Made by a program: the position numbers and the translations under genes. The notes under the pieces are model-generated. The model saw only the letters and a program-made list of their open reading frames with translations, did no database searches and was not told the DNA's origin. From Ignavibacterium sp. (GTDB lineage Bacteria > Bacteroidota > Ignavibacteria > Ignavibacteriales > Ignavibacteriaceae): a stretch of DNA of 64,000 nucleotides. Shown in pieces: positions 27,452 through 36,989 of this stretch. The DNA lies in NCBI GenBank assembly GCA_032027145.1, contig JAVSMP010000001.1, positions 3,415,116-3,479,115 on the forward strand. The letters are read 5' to 3'. Position 1 is the first letter of the stretch; each line of letters begins with the position of its first letter.

Positions 27452-27919
27452 TTAGAAAGTATTTTCCTCGAACATAATACCGCCTTCAATATACTCCCAG
27501 ATAAATGTTCTTGCCAGCATTGAAACCTTTTCAAGATGTCCAACACCTTCATTCTTGGGATCATAAGTCGGAGGCATCCAATTTTGGACTGAAACAATTT
27601 TTGCATCTTTAAGTGTATAATGGAAGTACGGTTCTTCCTCACCAGTTTGCATTCCGATCCTATAGAGTGTAACTTTAATTTCTTTGCACATCTGTCCGTT
27701 AGAGCAAATCTGATACAACTGCGGTGTAAGCGGATCAATTGCCTTAACAATAGTAAAGGCGGTTATCTTTCTTGATCCTTGAATTTTGTTTTCTTCCTTT
27801 TCATAAGGGAGATAAACTTCATGAGCAAATTCATACACTAAACTGCTCCCATTGTCACGAGGACCTTTCAGTTCATTTCCTTCGTGATTTTTGATTACGA
27901 TCTCACCTTTAACTGCCAT
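27452..27919 (-). CDS. hcp: T6SS inner tube protein Hcp (TssD)
   Basis: 155 aa, the usual Hcp size. Beta-barrel protein of the Hcp family: SSLVYEFAHEV near residue 26-36, SRKITAFTIVKAID and the C-terminal IEYIEGG-like strand. Hexameric rings stack into the tube inside the TssBC sheath. AAGGAGC precedes the ATG. It follows tssC by 52 bp and is followed by two hairpins, which fits the need for more Hcp than baseplate proteins. No C-terminal toxin extension. Confidence 0.92.
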   Translation of the reverse strand: MAVKGEIVIKNHEGNELKGPRDNGSSLVYEFAHEVYLPYEKEENKIQGSRKITAFTIVKAIDPLTPQLYQICSNGQMCKEIKVTLYRIGMQTGEEEPYFHYTLKDAKIVSVQNWMPPTYDPKNEGVGHLEKVSMLARTFIWEYIEGGIMFEENTF

Positions 27920-27971
27920 AGTAGTGCTCCTTTTTATTATTGATAAATTATTTATTTAGAGTATCCGATTT

Positions 27972-29441
27972 CTATTGGCCTTCTTCAGAAGAATGGAATG
28001 CGATTAGTTTCAGATTAACATCCATACCAGTAATAGCAACATGAGGTCTAAACTCCGCACTAATCTGGAAAAAGCCGGGTTTCTCAGGTAATTCCTCAAC
28101 ATGCAGTTGATATGATCTTAAAGGTCTTTCAGCAATTACAGATTCAGGTGCATTTGGAAAATCTGCAACAAGAGTATCTAACCATTTTTTCATATCCTTT
28201 TCGATATCACCAGCACCGGCATTCTTACCGACAAATATTAGCTGTCTGTATTTAAGATAGTGAGCAATTCTGGTAACAAGCATAGTATATTGTAATCTTG
28301 CACCTACAGCATAATTGGCTGTGGCTTCAGCGTCATTCTTTATTTTCTTTGGTCTGTTAACAGATGGTACCTCAAAGAAACATGCATAATCTGTTCTATC
28401 CCAGTGAGCAAGAGGAATGAATCCAAGATCACAAAGTTCCTGGTCTTTTGCCTGTCCAACAGAAGCTTCGATTGGCACTTTTACTTTTTTCTGACCATGT
28501 TCTTCATAAGTAGGAGTTGGCAGGTTTTCAACTTTTCCACCGGAGTCAACTCCAACAATTTTTACGCTCCAGCCCCATTTCTCAAAGCTCTTAACCATAT
28601 TTGAAGCAAGAGCAAATGAAGCATTGCACCACAAGCTGTTATCACTACCTTCTTTATAAACTCCCTCATTATAGTTGAAGTTTTTAGTTGGTTCAGATTC
28701 AGCACTATATGGCAGTCTTCCAAGAAATCGCGGCAAAGTTAATCCAATGTATTTAGATCTGTCATCATCTCTGAAAGCTCTCCATGCAGTATATTCTGCA
28801 CCATCGGTTATCTGATCAACTAAAAAACGGTTGTTCATTACATCTCCAAAACTCTTTTCGCCAAAGAATTTATGACCAGCGTTACCGATAAATGGTATTT
28901 GTGCGGATTCTGAAAGTACAGATAAATGCTGAAGTAAATTTATATCCTGTGCAGAGTTGTCAACTTGTAAATCAGCAATGATGGCTGTATAAGAATGACC
29001 GCCTACTTTATCATAAGCGCCCCAATAGACGTGATGCCAGAAACCGGAGTCTTTTTCATATCCTTCTCCGTTTGCTGCTTCATTTAAGTCTTCATACAGT
29101 TCTTCTTTTGTAACATCAAGAAGTTCAAATTTAACCGGTTTACTGAATTCTGTATTTTGTACTAAAAACAATAAACCGCGCCAAGTTGATTCGAGTCCTT
29201 TAAATTCTTCATTATGAAGAATCTCATCCATCTGGGCACTAAGAACAGTATCAATATCAGCAATAAAAGAATCTACAAGCGCACCAGTAACTTTAAATAC
29301 CTGTGATTCCTTGCCAACCTTACTTATAAACTCTGCTACTGCATCTTTCTTAGTATCATCCAGCATGGTTAATAATTTATCAACAGAGGTTTCCTGAGTT
29401 TTTTGTTCCTGCCCTGTTGAGGTGGTTTTTTCATTTTCCAT
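27972..29441 (-). CDS. tssC: T6SS contractile sheath large subunit TssC
   Basis: 489 aa. TssC/VipB family: MDEILHNEEFKGLESTWRGL, the FGVMIGD-type region replaced by LQVDNSAQDINLLQHLSVLSE, RFLGRLPY and NRPKKIKNDAEATANYAVGARL are all family-typical. With TssB it forms the cytoplasmic sheath that contracts to fire the tube. It lies 41 bp after tssB. Confidence 0.96.
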   Translation of the reverse strand: MENEKTTSTGQEQKTQETSVDKLLTMLDDTKKDAVAEFISKVGKESQVFKVTGALVDSFIADIDTVLSAQMDEILHNEEFKGLESTWRGLLFLVQNTEFSKPVKFELLDVTKEELYEDLNEAANGEGYEKDSGFWHHVYWGAYDKVGGHSYTAIIADLQVDNSAQDINLLQHLSVLSESAQIPFIGNAGHKFFGEKSFGDVMNNRFLVDQITDGAEYTAWRAFRDDDRSKYIGLTLPRFLGRLPYSAESEPTKNFNYNEGVYKEGSDNSLWCNASFALASNMVKSFEKWGWSVKIVGVDSGGKVENLPTPTYEEHGQKKVKVPIEASVGQAKDQELCDLGFIPLAHWDRTDYACFFEVPSVNRPKKIKNDAEATANYAVGARLQYTMLVTRIAHYLKYRQLIFVGKNAGAGDIEKDMKKWLDTLVADFPNAPESVIAERPLRSYQLHVEELPEKPGFFQISAEFRPHVAITGMDVNLKLIAFHSSEEGQ

Positions 29442-29482
29442 TTTGTAAAGCCTCCACGCTTTTTTAATTATAAGTAAAGATA

Positions 29483-29998
29483 TTAATTAGATTTTTGTTC
29501 TTTATCCTGAGAGCTTCCAAGCTTAGCAAGTAATTCATCAATACTTCCGCTGCCATCTTTAAGAACTCCCTCAATTGCCTTTTTAAGATTTGCATCTTTA
29601 AGAACCGCAACCTTTAATTGTTTGAGTCTTTCACGTGCATCAAGCAATTGCTTTAACGGTTCAACTTTTTTAACAATCTCATCCGGATGAAAATCTTTGA
29701 TCTCTTTGAAATCCAGATTTACCTCCATTTTGGATTCAGGGTCATCAGATAGTTTGTTGTTTACAGTAAGTTTTAATTTAGGATTGATATCCTTTAAAAC
29801 TCTCTGATAGTCGCCCTTGTTTGCTATTACGCGCAATCTCCTGTCCTTGATCATACCAAGGCTTCCTGGCTCACTTCTGCTGAAGTTTCCCGGAATCATC
29901 ATTCTGTAGTCAAGTTCAACACTTTCCTTTGCATCGCTGCTCGGAAGTATTGATACTTTTACACGCTGCGCAATCTTTGGTGCTGTTGGTCGTGCCAT
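29483..29998 (-). CDS. tssB: T6SS contractile sheath small subunit TssB
   Basis: 171 aa, as expected for TssB/VipA. PGNFSRSE and DRRLRVIANKGDYQRVLKDINPKLKLTVNN are family-typical, and the C-terminal helix is rich in Leu/Lys (VEPLKQLLDARERLKQL). It pairs with TssC. It begins 1 bp past the tssA stop codon and is followed by tssC, the usual B-C order. Confidence 0.95.
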   Translation of the reverse strand: MARPTAPKIAQRVKVSILPSSDAKESVELDYRMMIPGNFSRSEPGSLGMIKDRRLRVIANKGDYQRVLKDINPKLKLTVNNKLSDDPESKMEVNLDFKEIKDFHPDEIVKKVEPLKQLLDARERLKQLKVAVLKDANLKKAIEGVLKDGSGSIDELLAKLGSSQDKEQKSN

Positions 29999-29999
29999 A

Positions 30000-31703
30000 T
30001 TAACGCTCCTTTTTTTGTTTAAGTTTTAATGCAATTATACTGTCATATTTTGCAATTTTATTAAATAAATCTGTCTGATCATTTTCCAAATCAGTTTTTA
30101 ATTCTTTGTCTTTAGTCTTTGCAATAATTTCTTTGTTTACCAAATACATAGCCTGCCATACCGATGTACATAGCGCTGGTTCCCAAAGTGTTATATTGTA
30201 TTCATCAATCAGACCAATTAATTCAGTTAAATGAACTTTGGCAAGATCATACATTTTTGCCTGCATACAATAATTTGCAAGATTGAGTCTTCTTAAAAAC
30301 TTTCCTTTTCTTCTTTCATCAGAACCGATAGCTTTTTGCATCGAAGCAATATTAGCTTCAATATTATTCGGCAATTCTATACAAGCTTGTTTATATTCAT
30401 TATTTATCTGTTCATAGTCTTCCCCCATAATCGGAGGTAATATTATCTGATCTCTATTCTCTGCTTTCGCGGCTGAAGTCATTACATCTTCAAGTATCCA
30501 TCTTACAGTATCATCATCAGCAAATGGAGTGGTTTTATCTTTAAACTTTAATTTATAAATGTCAGGTATTCTGTTAACAAGCTGAGATAGTTGTCCTTTA
30601 ATATCCTGTGCTGCCAAAGTGTAATTACCGCCCTTTTGTTCAAGAGCTTTAACAACATATCTGTGTGCATCAAACCAGTATGGAAAAGCACCATCGGCTT
30701 TAAGAAGGTTTATTTCAACTCTGGGAATCAACGAATCCCACTCAGAATTTTCAAACCACTTTTTAATATTAGTCTGCATAATGCTGTTCGGAGCTTCAAT
30801 CTGAGTAATTCCATCTGTTTCCTGCGGCTTTATTAATCTGCCCCATTGTAGTTGTCTGATAATTCCAAATACAAAAAAGGAATCGGGAACTTTTTCTTTT
30901 TTATTTCCATCAACAATCTGTTCAAAAAACTGAGTTAATATTTGCCTCAACTGAATAACGCCATCATTTTCATTTGTTACTTTTACTGGTTGAGCAGCAG
31001 TCTGCTGTACGGGTGCAGCATGTTGAACCGGTTTCTCAATCTCTTTTGGAGCAGGTGCAGTTTCACTTACAGTTTTTGTAATAGTTTCAGCTTGCTTTTC
31101 CGGTTGTGGCTGTGCAGTTGGTTGTTCTGTTTTTACTGCTGATGGAGATAAGATTTTATTAGCAGTATCGGCATGATCTGCCAAGGCTTCAGCAATAAAT
31201 TTTAATACAGGCGGATTATCAGGAAACAGCTTTGCACATTCGTTCACTATTTCTTTTAATACTAAATCAGCTTCAATAAATTCTTTTGCATTTGTTGAAT
31301 CAGGTTTTTCTTTTTCTATCAGTTTAAAAAATCTCGGCTGATTCAAAAACTGTATTGCTTTACTTCTATAATTTGCATTTGATGGATAAAGATTATTTTC
31401 ATAGTTCTTTAAATAATGATAAATAATTTTTAAACCGTTAAGTAATCCTTTGATTTTTTCGGTACGGAACATAGCAAAGCTTAACCAGCTTGCAATTTTT
31501 ATGTCCTTGCTTTTTTCTGTCAATATGGTTCTGCTGAGTTCAATGCACTTTTTATAATCCGGAGTAGTTTTTTGAATTTCCATATTAAGGACAAAATACT
31601 CCTCTTCATTACTTGCATCATTACCAACTGGCGGATTATCCGATATTGGTTCTAAGTAATCCTGTACTACTTCAGGTATCTCAAGCTCCGAAATTTCAGG
31701 CAT
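30000..31703 (-). CDS. tssA: T6SS assembly protein TssA (ImpA domain)
   Basis: 567 aa. The ImpA N-terminal domain opens with YLEPISDNPPVGND (about 16-29) and covers about 15-185. A Pro/Gln/Ala-rich linker follows (about 195-240), then a long helical C-terminal region including WGRLIKP and EDVMTSA. TssA proteins prime baseplate and sheath assembly and may cap the distal end. It is 32 bp after tagF and ends 1 bp before tssB. The linker makes it longer than many TssA. Confidence 0.9.
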   Translation of the reverse strand: MPEISELEIPEVVQDYLEPISDNPPVGNDASNEEEYFVLNMEIQKTTPDYKKCIELSRTILTEKSKDIKIASWLSFAMFRTEKIKGLLNGLKIIYHYLKNYENNLYPSNANYRSKAIQFLNQPRFFKLIEKEKPDSTNAKEFIEADLVLKEIVNECAKLFPDNPPVLKFIAEALADHADTANKILSPSAVKTEQPTAQPQPEKQAETITKTVSETAPAPKEIEKPVQHAAPVQQTAAQPVKVTNENDGVIQLRQILTQFFEQIVDGNKKEKVPDSFFVFGIIRQLQWGRLIKPQETDGITQIEAPNSIMQTNIKKWFENSEWDSLIPRVEINLLKADGAFPYWFDAHRYVVKALEQKGGNYTLAAQDIKGQLSQLVNRIPDIYKLKFKDKTTPFADDDTVRWILEDVMTSAAKAENRDQIILPPIMGEDYEQINNEYKQACIELPNNIEANIASMQKAIGSDERRKGKFLRRLNLANYCMQAKMYDLAKVHLTELIGLIDEYNITLWEPALCTSVWQAMYLVNKEIIAKTKDKELKTDLENDQTDLFNKIAKYDSIIALKLKQKKER

Positions 31704-31735
31704 CTCTGTTTAGCTCCGCTTTATAATTTTAAACA

Positions 31736-32683
31736 CTAGTTAAGATGAGTTTTAATATAGTTCAAAAATTCAGTTAAGTTTAAATTATAATCTATCATCA
31801 AACCATCCTGAATTAAATTTTTACCATTGCTAATACTATTCTGATCAGTTGTATTTACAGTTATCTCTGAATTGTTGCTGTTTAATAAAAGGTCTATAAA
31901 ATCTTTAGGAGTCGGTTTGGAAAATGTAAAAAATATTACACCCGAATTATCATCATATTTAATCCAGAAAACTGCCGGTGATGTATTTGGATTTTTAAAC
32001 AATATTTGTATTAACTGAATGTAAAAGCTTATGATTAAATTGCTATCTGATTGAACTCCTGTTGATTTATATTTAATACAAATTAAATGCAGAAATATTT
32101 TAATATTATTTTCCAGATAATTGTTTAACTGAATTACTTCATTATCATCAAATCCAAACAGACTGTTCAAATCAGTTCTTGAAACAAAATTTTTATAATC
32201 ATTAAATATATTTGGATTTTTTGATCCGAACTGATTAAGATTATCCATCACTGCTTTTAAATCTGCTGTATCTTGAATCGTTTTGTTTTCTTCAATTACT
32301 TCTTCAAAACTCACAAACAATCTGTTATAAAAAGAAGGGATCAGATAGTTAGGCTCGTTTGCTTTTTTCTCAATATTCCTGAATACTAAAAAGGGATAAC
32401 TTCTACCGCTTTTATCACAACTTGGAACCATAATTCCGATAGTAATATTATCAGTATCAGTAAACGGATAAATGAAATTTATATTTGATATTTTATCGTA
32501 ATAGTTCTTCCATTCATTTTTAAGTTTTAATTTGGCAAGTGCCAATCCTTCCTGAAGCCAGCTATCAACTGTTAATATTTCGTTACCTGAAGCATTATAT
32601 TTAATAAAATCAGCAAACCCTGTAAGCTTTCCAAAAAAGCCGGTGGTAACATTTTTAGTATTTGTGCTATTATCATTTAACAT
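31736..32683 (-). CDS. tagF: T6SS post-translational regulator TagF
   Basis: 315 aa. TagF domain at the N-terminus: TGFFGKLTGFADFIKYN followed by LQEGLALAK and GIMVPSCDKSGRSYPF (family signature). In characterised systems TagF holds T6SS assembly down independently of the phosphorylation cascade. Here it lies between tssM and tssA, 3 bp after the tssM stop, and is not fused to a PppA domain, unlike in some bacteria. The C-terminal half is less conserved. Confidence 0.88.
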   Translation of the reverse strand: MLNDNSTNTKNVTTGFFGKLTGFADFIKYNASGNEILTVDSWLQEGLALAKLKLKNEWKNYYDKISNINFIYPFTDTDNITIGIMVPSCDKSGRSYPFLVFRNIEKKANEPNYLIPSFYNRLFVSFEEVIEENKTIQDTADLKAVMDNLNQFGSKNPNIFNDYKNFVSRTDLNSLFGFDDNEVIQLNNYLENNIKIFLHLICIKYKSTGVQSDSNLIISFYIQLIQILFKNPNTSPAVFWIKYDDNSGVIFFTFSKPTPKDFIDLLLNSNNSEITVNTTDQNSISNGKNLIQDGLMIDYNLNLTEFLNYIKTHLN

Positions 32684-32686
32684 AAA

Positions 32687-35600
32687 TCAGTTAAGTGAAT
32701 TAGGCATCTTAAATGATTTGAAAAAATTCTGAGAAAACGGATGTTTTGAACTTCCGGCATTTAAGATATAACTTGCAGTAACATCATATAAATTCGGTTT
32801 TGCGAAATTCCAGCTGAGTATTAACTGAGATGCAGAATTGCCTCTTGAAATAGATGCATCATTAAGAAGTCTGAAAAATGACCAATCACCGTTATAAGAT
32901 TTAATATCAGAAGTTCCAAACTCATTTAATGTTAAATATAAAGATGAACCAGAAGAACTTTTATCAGGCCAGTTAAAAACTGTTTCGTAAGGTGCACCCA
33001 TTTTATAATTATCAATCACACCGTCAATTTTTAAGTAATATTGTATAACCGTTGCTTTTCTATCTGATATAGTTTTTGAATCTGGTAATTGCGGTTTGAG
33101 TTTAAATGTTAAATTTAACTCACCGCCTTTATAAAGCATACTTGTTATCTCATCAGCTTTTTTCAGTGCATTAAGTAAATCAGCAGAGAAACTGGCTCCG
33201 GTTCCTTCCTGCTGATTAACCTTCCAATCATCTTTCTTGATAAATGAACTTAGCTCAGAATTATAAAAAGTCCAAAATACCCCGGTTTGCGGATTAAAAA
33301 ATTCATCAAAGTCCTGTATTGGTGCATCAGTTCCTTTATCATTAAATGGAAATGACTTGGCAAGAATCTTATTAAATACATCAACAACTTTGGTTTTCCA
33401 CTGAACACTGATTGATGAAGTTGCATCAGAAAGAGTTGCTCTCCAGGTTGCATTGACTGGTTCGGTTAACAATGATTGTAATTCCGGTACATTATATATT
33501 GCACTCTGTATTGTCTTAACAGCAGTTTGATAATCAAGCGCCTGCTGATTCATAACCTTAATAGCGTAATCTTTTACTAAATCAGGTCCGCCTTTTAGTC
33601 CTTCAAGTATTCCATTTAACATCCCATACTGCATAATTATAATATTTAAATCAGGCGGAGCAGAACCATCTTCAGGACCAACAACAAATTTTCTTAATCT
33701 CTTAATATCAGAATTACTTGCGGTGCTGTAAAAAGCTGCATAAGGATTAGTTGAATCAACAGGTGTTTTGATATTTGCTAATACGCTTGACTGATCGGCA
33801 AATACTTTTAATAAAAGCACTAATGGGGAAGTGCCCGGATCACTGAGTAGTTTTAAACTGTTTGCCGCAAATGGTATTGATTCAAATCCAGAGTATTTTA
33901 TGCTCTGAAAAAATTGTACCCATGTTTGTGTATAATCTCTGATATATAAATCAGTCAGTTGATTTCTCATATCTTCGCTATTATAATTATCATAATATGA
34001 GCGGCTGTTTTGAGACTTGCCAAGCACCCAATCTTCTTTACCCGGATTTTTGCTTTCTTCAGATATTGCCTGCTCAAAATAATTCCTCCATCCATCTAAA
34101 GTAAAAATGAATGGTATTCTGATATCTGTGTACATTATCTGTCCGGTTTTTCCCTGAACCAATTGTCCTAAAGTTAATTCTGCAGGATATTGAGTTCTGG
34201 CATTTTCTTTCATTCTTGCATAAATACTTTCAGCACTCGGTTTGTTTTGGAATTTATTTCTTACCAAACTTAGCAGAGTGTTATCATTTTGAATAGGATA
34301 AACTGCCGGATTGGATAATTTCTCTGTAAAAAATGTGGTGTAATTTCTGAAATAATTATTCAAAGAATCCTTATCTGCAGAAGAAACAATTGAATTTGAA
34401 TTAAGAAATTTATTTTTAAGAATGCCAGTAAAAGTATTAATTAATACTTTTTGATTTATAGTATCCAGCTTTGACCGTTCGCTGCCAAGCAATAGATAAG
34501 CTTTAAGATTGTTATAAATTTGTTCACCAGAATATTCTTGTCCTTTTGAATAATTTGTAAGTGTATTAATAATATCGTTGTATATATACTGTGTAAAGAA
34601 CGGATTAGTTTTATTTAAATAAAGACTGGTTAAATTATCGAGTGCATCTTCGCTTCTATCCAATCCGAAATTAAAAAATGAATTGTTGAAATCATTATTC
34701 TCTATCTGAACAATAATCTGTCTTAATGAATCTGCCTGAGTGAAGTTTTTAAGTAAATCGCCGCTCCAGTTAATCTTGCTGAATGAATTTGCTTTTGCAC
34801 TTATTTTATCAAGTGCTTCAGAACTTCCGCTTCTGCCTAAAAGAAAGAATAATCCAAATAATAAAAACACAAATGCAGATGCGCCTATTGTTATAAGCCT
34901 TGTAACATTGCCCTGCTTAATAACAGATGCAGTTTGACCTACAACATAATTCTGATCAGGAATAACGACTTCATTAAGAAGATCTTTAATAAAATAATTT
35001 TTAGTCTCCAGCATCTCATCAAACTGTTCGCCCTGTGCTGGTGGAAGGTTAAACTGCTGAGCTATTTTTTTAATTGCCAGGTCAAGTGGGGCGCCCTCTT
35101 GTGTTCCGCTAGTAAAATAAAATCCACGGAAAATCGGATTATCCTGATAAGGATTTGATTGAAACACTTCACCAATTAAATATGTAAGTTTTTCTTTTAA
35201 TGAATTAAACTGATACGGGAATAAAAAAACTTTTCTTCTTTGTTCTCTTTTAAGCGGATTACTTAGCCTGATAGTTCTTGCTTTATAGATAACTTCGGAT
35301 AATTTATTAAATTCATTTTCAAATGCTTCTTTAGGATTTTTTTCAATTTGTCCCTGCGAACTAAATGTAGAGCCCCAGATCTGCGAGCGCTCTATCTCAC
35401 TAAAATCACCAAAGTATTCTACAAATCCCTGTATCAAATCACATTTTGTAAATACAAAATAAACCGGAAAGACAATACCCAGATTAGAAATTAATTCATC
35501 AATTCTTCCTCTGATATTTTTAGCATGTTCATACAACTGAGCATTATCATTCTTGATTATCTCATCGATGTTTAACGCAACAATAACCCCATTGATTGGT

Positions 35601-36208
35601 TTTTTCTTTCTGTTCTTTTTCAGAGTTTCAAGAAAGGCAACCCATTCTGGTCTGTCTTCAGATTCAGATATATATCTGCCTGCTGTATCCAGAAATATTG
35701 CACGGGTCGAAAAGAACCAATCACAATTCCGTGTTCCTCCCACACCTTTAACAGAATCTTTACCATACGGAAATTCTAATCCGGAATTTTGAATTGCTGT
35801 TGTTTTACCCGCTGCAGAAGGTCCGATTATCATATACCATGGTAAACTGTAAAGTGCAGCTTTACCAGTTTTTCCGCGTCCAAGCTTTGAATTTTTTAAC
35901 GCTGTTATTGCGGCTTCAAGTTGCTTCTTAAATTGGTCTATCTCAGCTCTTTTTTCCGGGCTTAACATTTGTGAATCAGATGAGCTGCTTATTGAGTTCT
36001 CAATTTGTCCTGCTTTCTGTGCATCTTTCATTTTCTTGAAAAGAATAACAATAACAGTAACAAGCAGAATAAAAATTATTATACCGATTCTAACTGTCCA
36101 GGTTATATGTATAACTGAACCGAGATAAATAACAAGAAATATCAGAATTACTAAGCCGAGAGCTAATAATATATTTTTACTTTTTAAGATTCCTGCAATT
36201 TTACCCAT
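32687..36208 (-). CDS. tssM: T6SS inner-membrane protein TssM (IcmF)
   Basis: 1173 aa. Two membrane helices at the N-terminus (about 13-31 and 38-57), cytoplasmic NTPase domain with Walker A GPSAAGKT (129-136), a third helix near 437-458 (TIGASAFVFLLFGLFFLLG) and a large periplasmic part. It bridges TssL and the TssJ lipoprotein to form the envelope-spanning channel. The Walker motif is intact, as in subtype i systems. It begins 44 bp after tssL and ends 3 bp before tagF. Confidence 0.95.
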   Translation of the reverse strand: MGKIAGILKSKNILLALGLVILIFLVIYLGSVIHITWTVRIGIIIFILLVTVIVILFKKMKDAQKAGQIENSISSSSDSQMLSPEKRAEIDQFKKQLEAAITALKNSKLGRGKTGKAALYSLPWYMIIGPSAAGKTTAIQNSGLEFPYGKDSVKGVGGTRNCDWFFSTRAIFLDTAGRYISESEDRPEWVAFLETLKKNRKKKPINGVIVALNIDEIIKNDNAQLYEHAKNIRGRIDELISNLGIVFPVYFVFTKCDLIQGFVEYFGDFSEIERSQIWGSTFSSQGQIEKNPKEAFENEFNKLSEVIYKARTIRLSNPLKREQRRKVFLFPYQFNSLKEKLTYLIGEVFQSNPYQDNPIFRGFYFTSGTQEGAPLDLAIKKIAQQFNLPPAQGEQFDEMLETKNYFIKDLLNEVVIPDQNYVVGQTASVIKQGNVTRLITIGASAFVFLLFGLFFLLGRSGSSEALDKISAKANSFSKINWSGDLLKNFTQADSLRQIIVQIENNDFNNSFFNFGLDRSEDALDNLTSLYLNKTNPFFTQYIYNDIINTLTNYSKGQEYSGEQIYNNLKAYLLLGSERSKLDTINQKVLINTFTGILKNKFLNSNSIVSSADKDSLNNYFRNYTTFFTEKLSNPAVYPIQNDNTLLSLVRNKFQNKPSAESIYARMKENARTQYPAELTLGQLVQGKTGQIMYTDIRIPFIFTLDGWRNYFEQAISEESKNPGKEDWVLGKSQNSRSYYDNYNSEDMRNQLTDLYIRDYTQTWVQFFQSIKYSGFESIPFAANSLKLLSDPGTSPLVLLLKVFADQSSVLANIKTPVDSTNPYAAFYSTASNSDIKRLRKFVVGPEDGSAPPDLNIIIMQYGMLNGILEGLKGGPDLVKDYAIKVMNQQALDYQTAVKTIQSAIYNVPELQSLLTEPVNATWRATLSDATSSISVQWKTKVVDVFNKILAKSFPFNDKGTDAPIQDFDEFFNPQTGVFWTFYNSELSSFIKKDDWKVNQQEGTGASFSADLLNALKKADEITSMLYKGGELNLTFKLKPQLPDSKTISDRKATVIQYYLKIDGVIDNYKMGAPYETVFNWPDKSSSGSSLYLTLNEFGTSDIKSYNGDWSFFRLLNDASISRGNSASQLILSWNFAKPNLYDVTASYILNAGSSKHPFSQNFFKSFKMPNSLN

Positions 36209-36252
36209 AGTAATAAAAGAATAATTTTAAAAGATTTATAGAAAATACCGCA

Positions 36253-36945
36253 TTATGATTTCAATGAATTGAGAATATCCATAACATCATCTAATTTTCC
36301 GGAAACTGAGAATGATAAAATGACATATAAGACCAACAGCAATGCTGCGGCACCAACCGGATAAATCCATAAAGGCAAACCTGTGTTAACAGTCTGTACA
36401 ATACTTTGTTTTGGTTTTCCGTTTGGTGAAAGTGCATCTAATGAACGATATGCTTCAGGATGTAATTCCAGATTAAGATCATCTATTACTCTTCTTAAAT
36501 TTTCAGGAGATTGCAGCTGATATTTGCCTTTGAATCCAAGACTTAAGCATAGATAAAATATTTCAAGAACATCCTTATTTGCACTGCTTCTCTGCCGCAA
36601 TTCACTCATATAAGTAAAAAATTCTTCCCCTGCGTTAAATGTATCGAATAATTTTATTTGTAATGGTTCGGTAAGCCATTCGCTCTTTTCTGACCATTCG
36701 GAGCTGATGATAGTTTCATCAAGCAATGCAACAAGCGCAAATTTTGCATGTTTTATCCTTTCATTATCCACACCGATTTTTCTTGCATTACTTTCAAATC
36801 TCTCGAACATTTCCAGCACACGCGATTTAAGTGTATTTGCAGCGCCGTAGTTAGTTGTTGCTCTTAATTGTAAAATAAGTATCAGACATTCAGAAGCTAA
36901 ATCAGAAAGATTTTTCTTTTTCTCCATCGGATTATCTTGTGCCAT
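36253..36945 (-). CDS. tssL: T6SS inner-membrane protein TssL (DotU family, no OmpA domain)
   Basis: 230 aa. DotU/ImpK cytoplasmic helical domain (about 12-175) with FALVALLDETII and FYLCLSLGFKGKYQ, both conserved. One C-terminal membrane helix at about 192-212 (YPVGAAALLLVLYVILSF). It lacks the C-terminal OmpA peptidoglycan-binding part of some TssL proteins, so murein anchoring must come from elsewhere. It follows tssK by 44 bp. Confidence 0.94.
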   Translation of the reverse strand: MAQDNPMEKKKNLSDLASECLILILQLRATTNYGAANTLKSRVLEMFERFESNARKIGVDNERIKHAKFALVALLDETIISSEWSEKSEWLTEPLQIKLFDTFNAGEEFFTYMSELRQRSSANKDVLEIFYLCLSLGFKGKYQLQSPENLRRVIDDLNLELHPEAYRSLDALSPNGKPKQSIVQTVNTGLPLWIYPVGAAALLLVLYVILSFSVSGKLDDVMDILNSLKS

Positions 36946-36989
36946 TTAAAAACCCTATAAAAATATTTTTAATCAGAGTGATCAATAAA

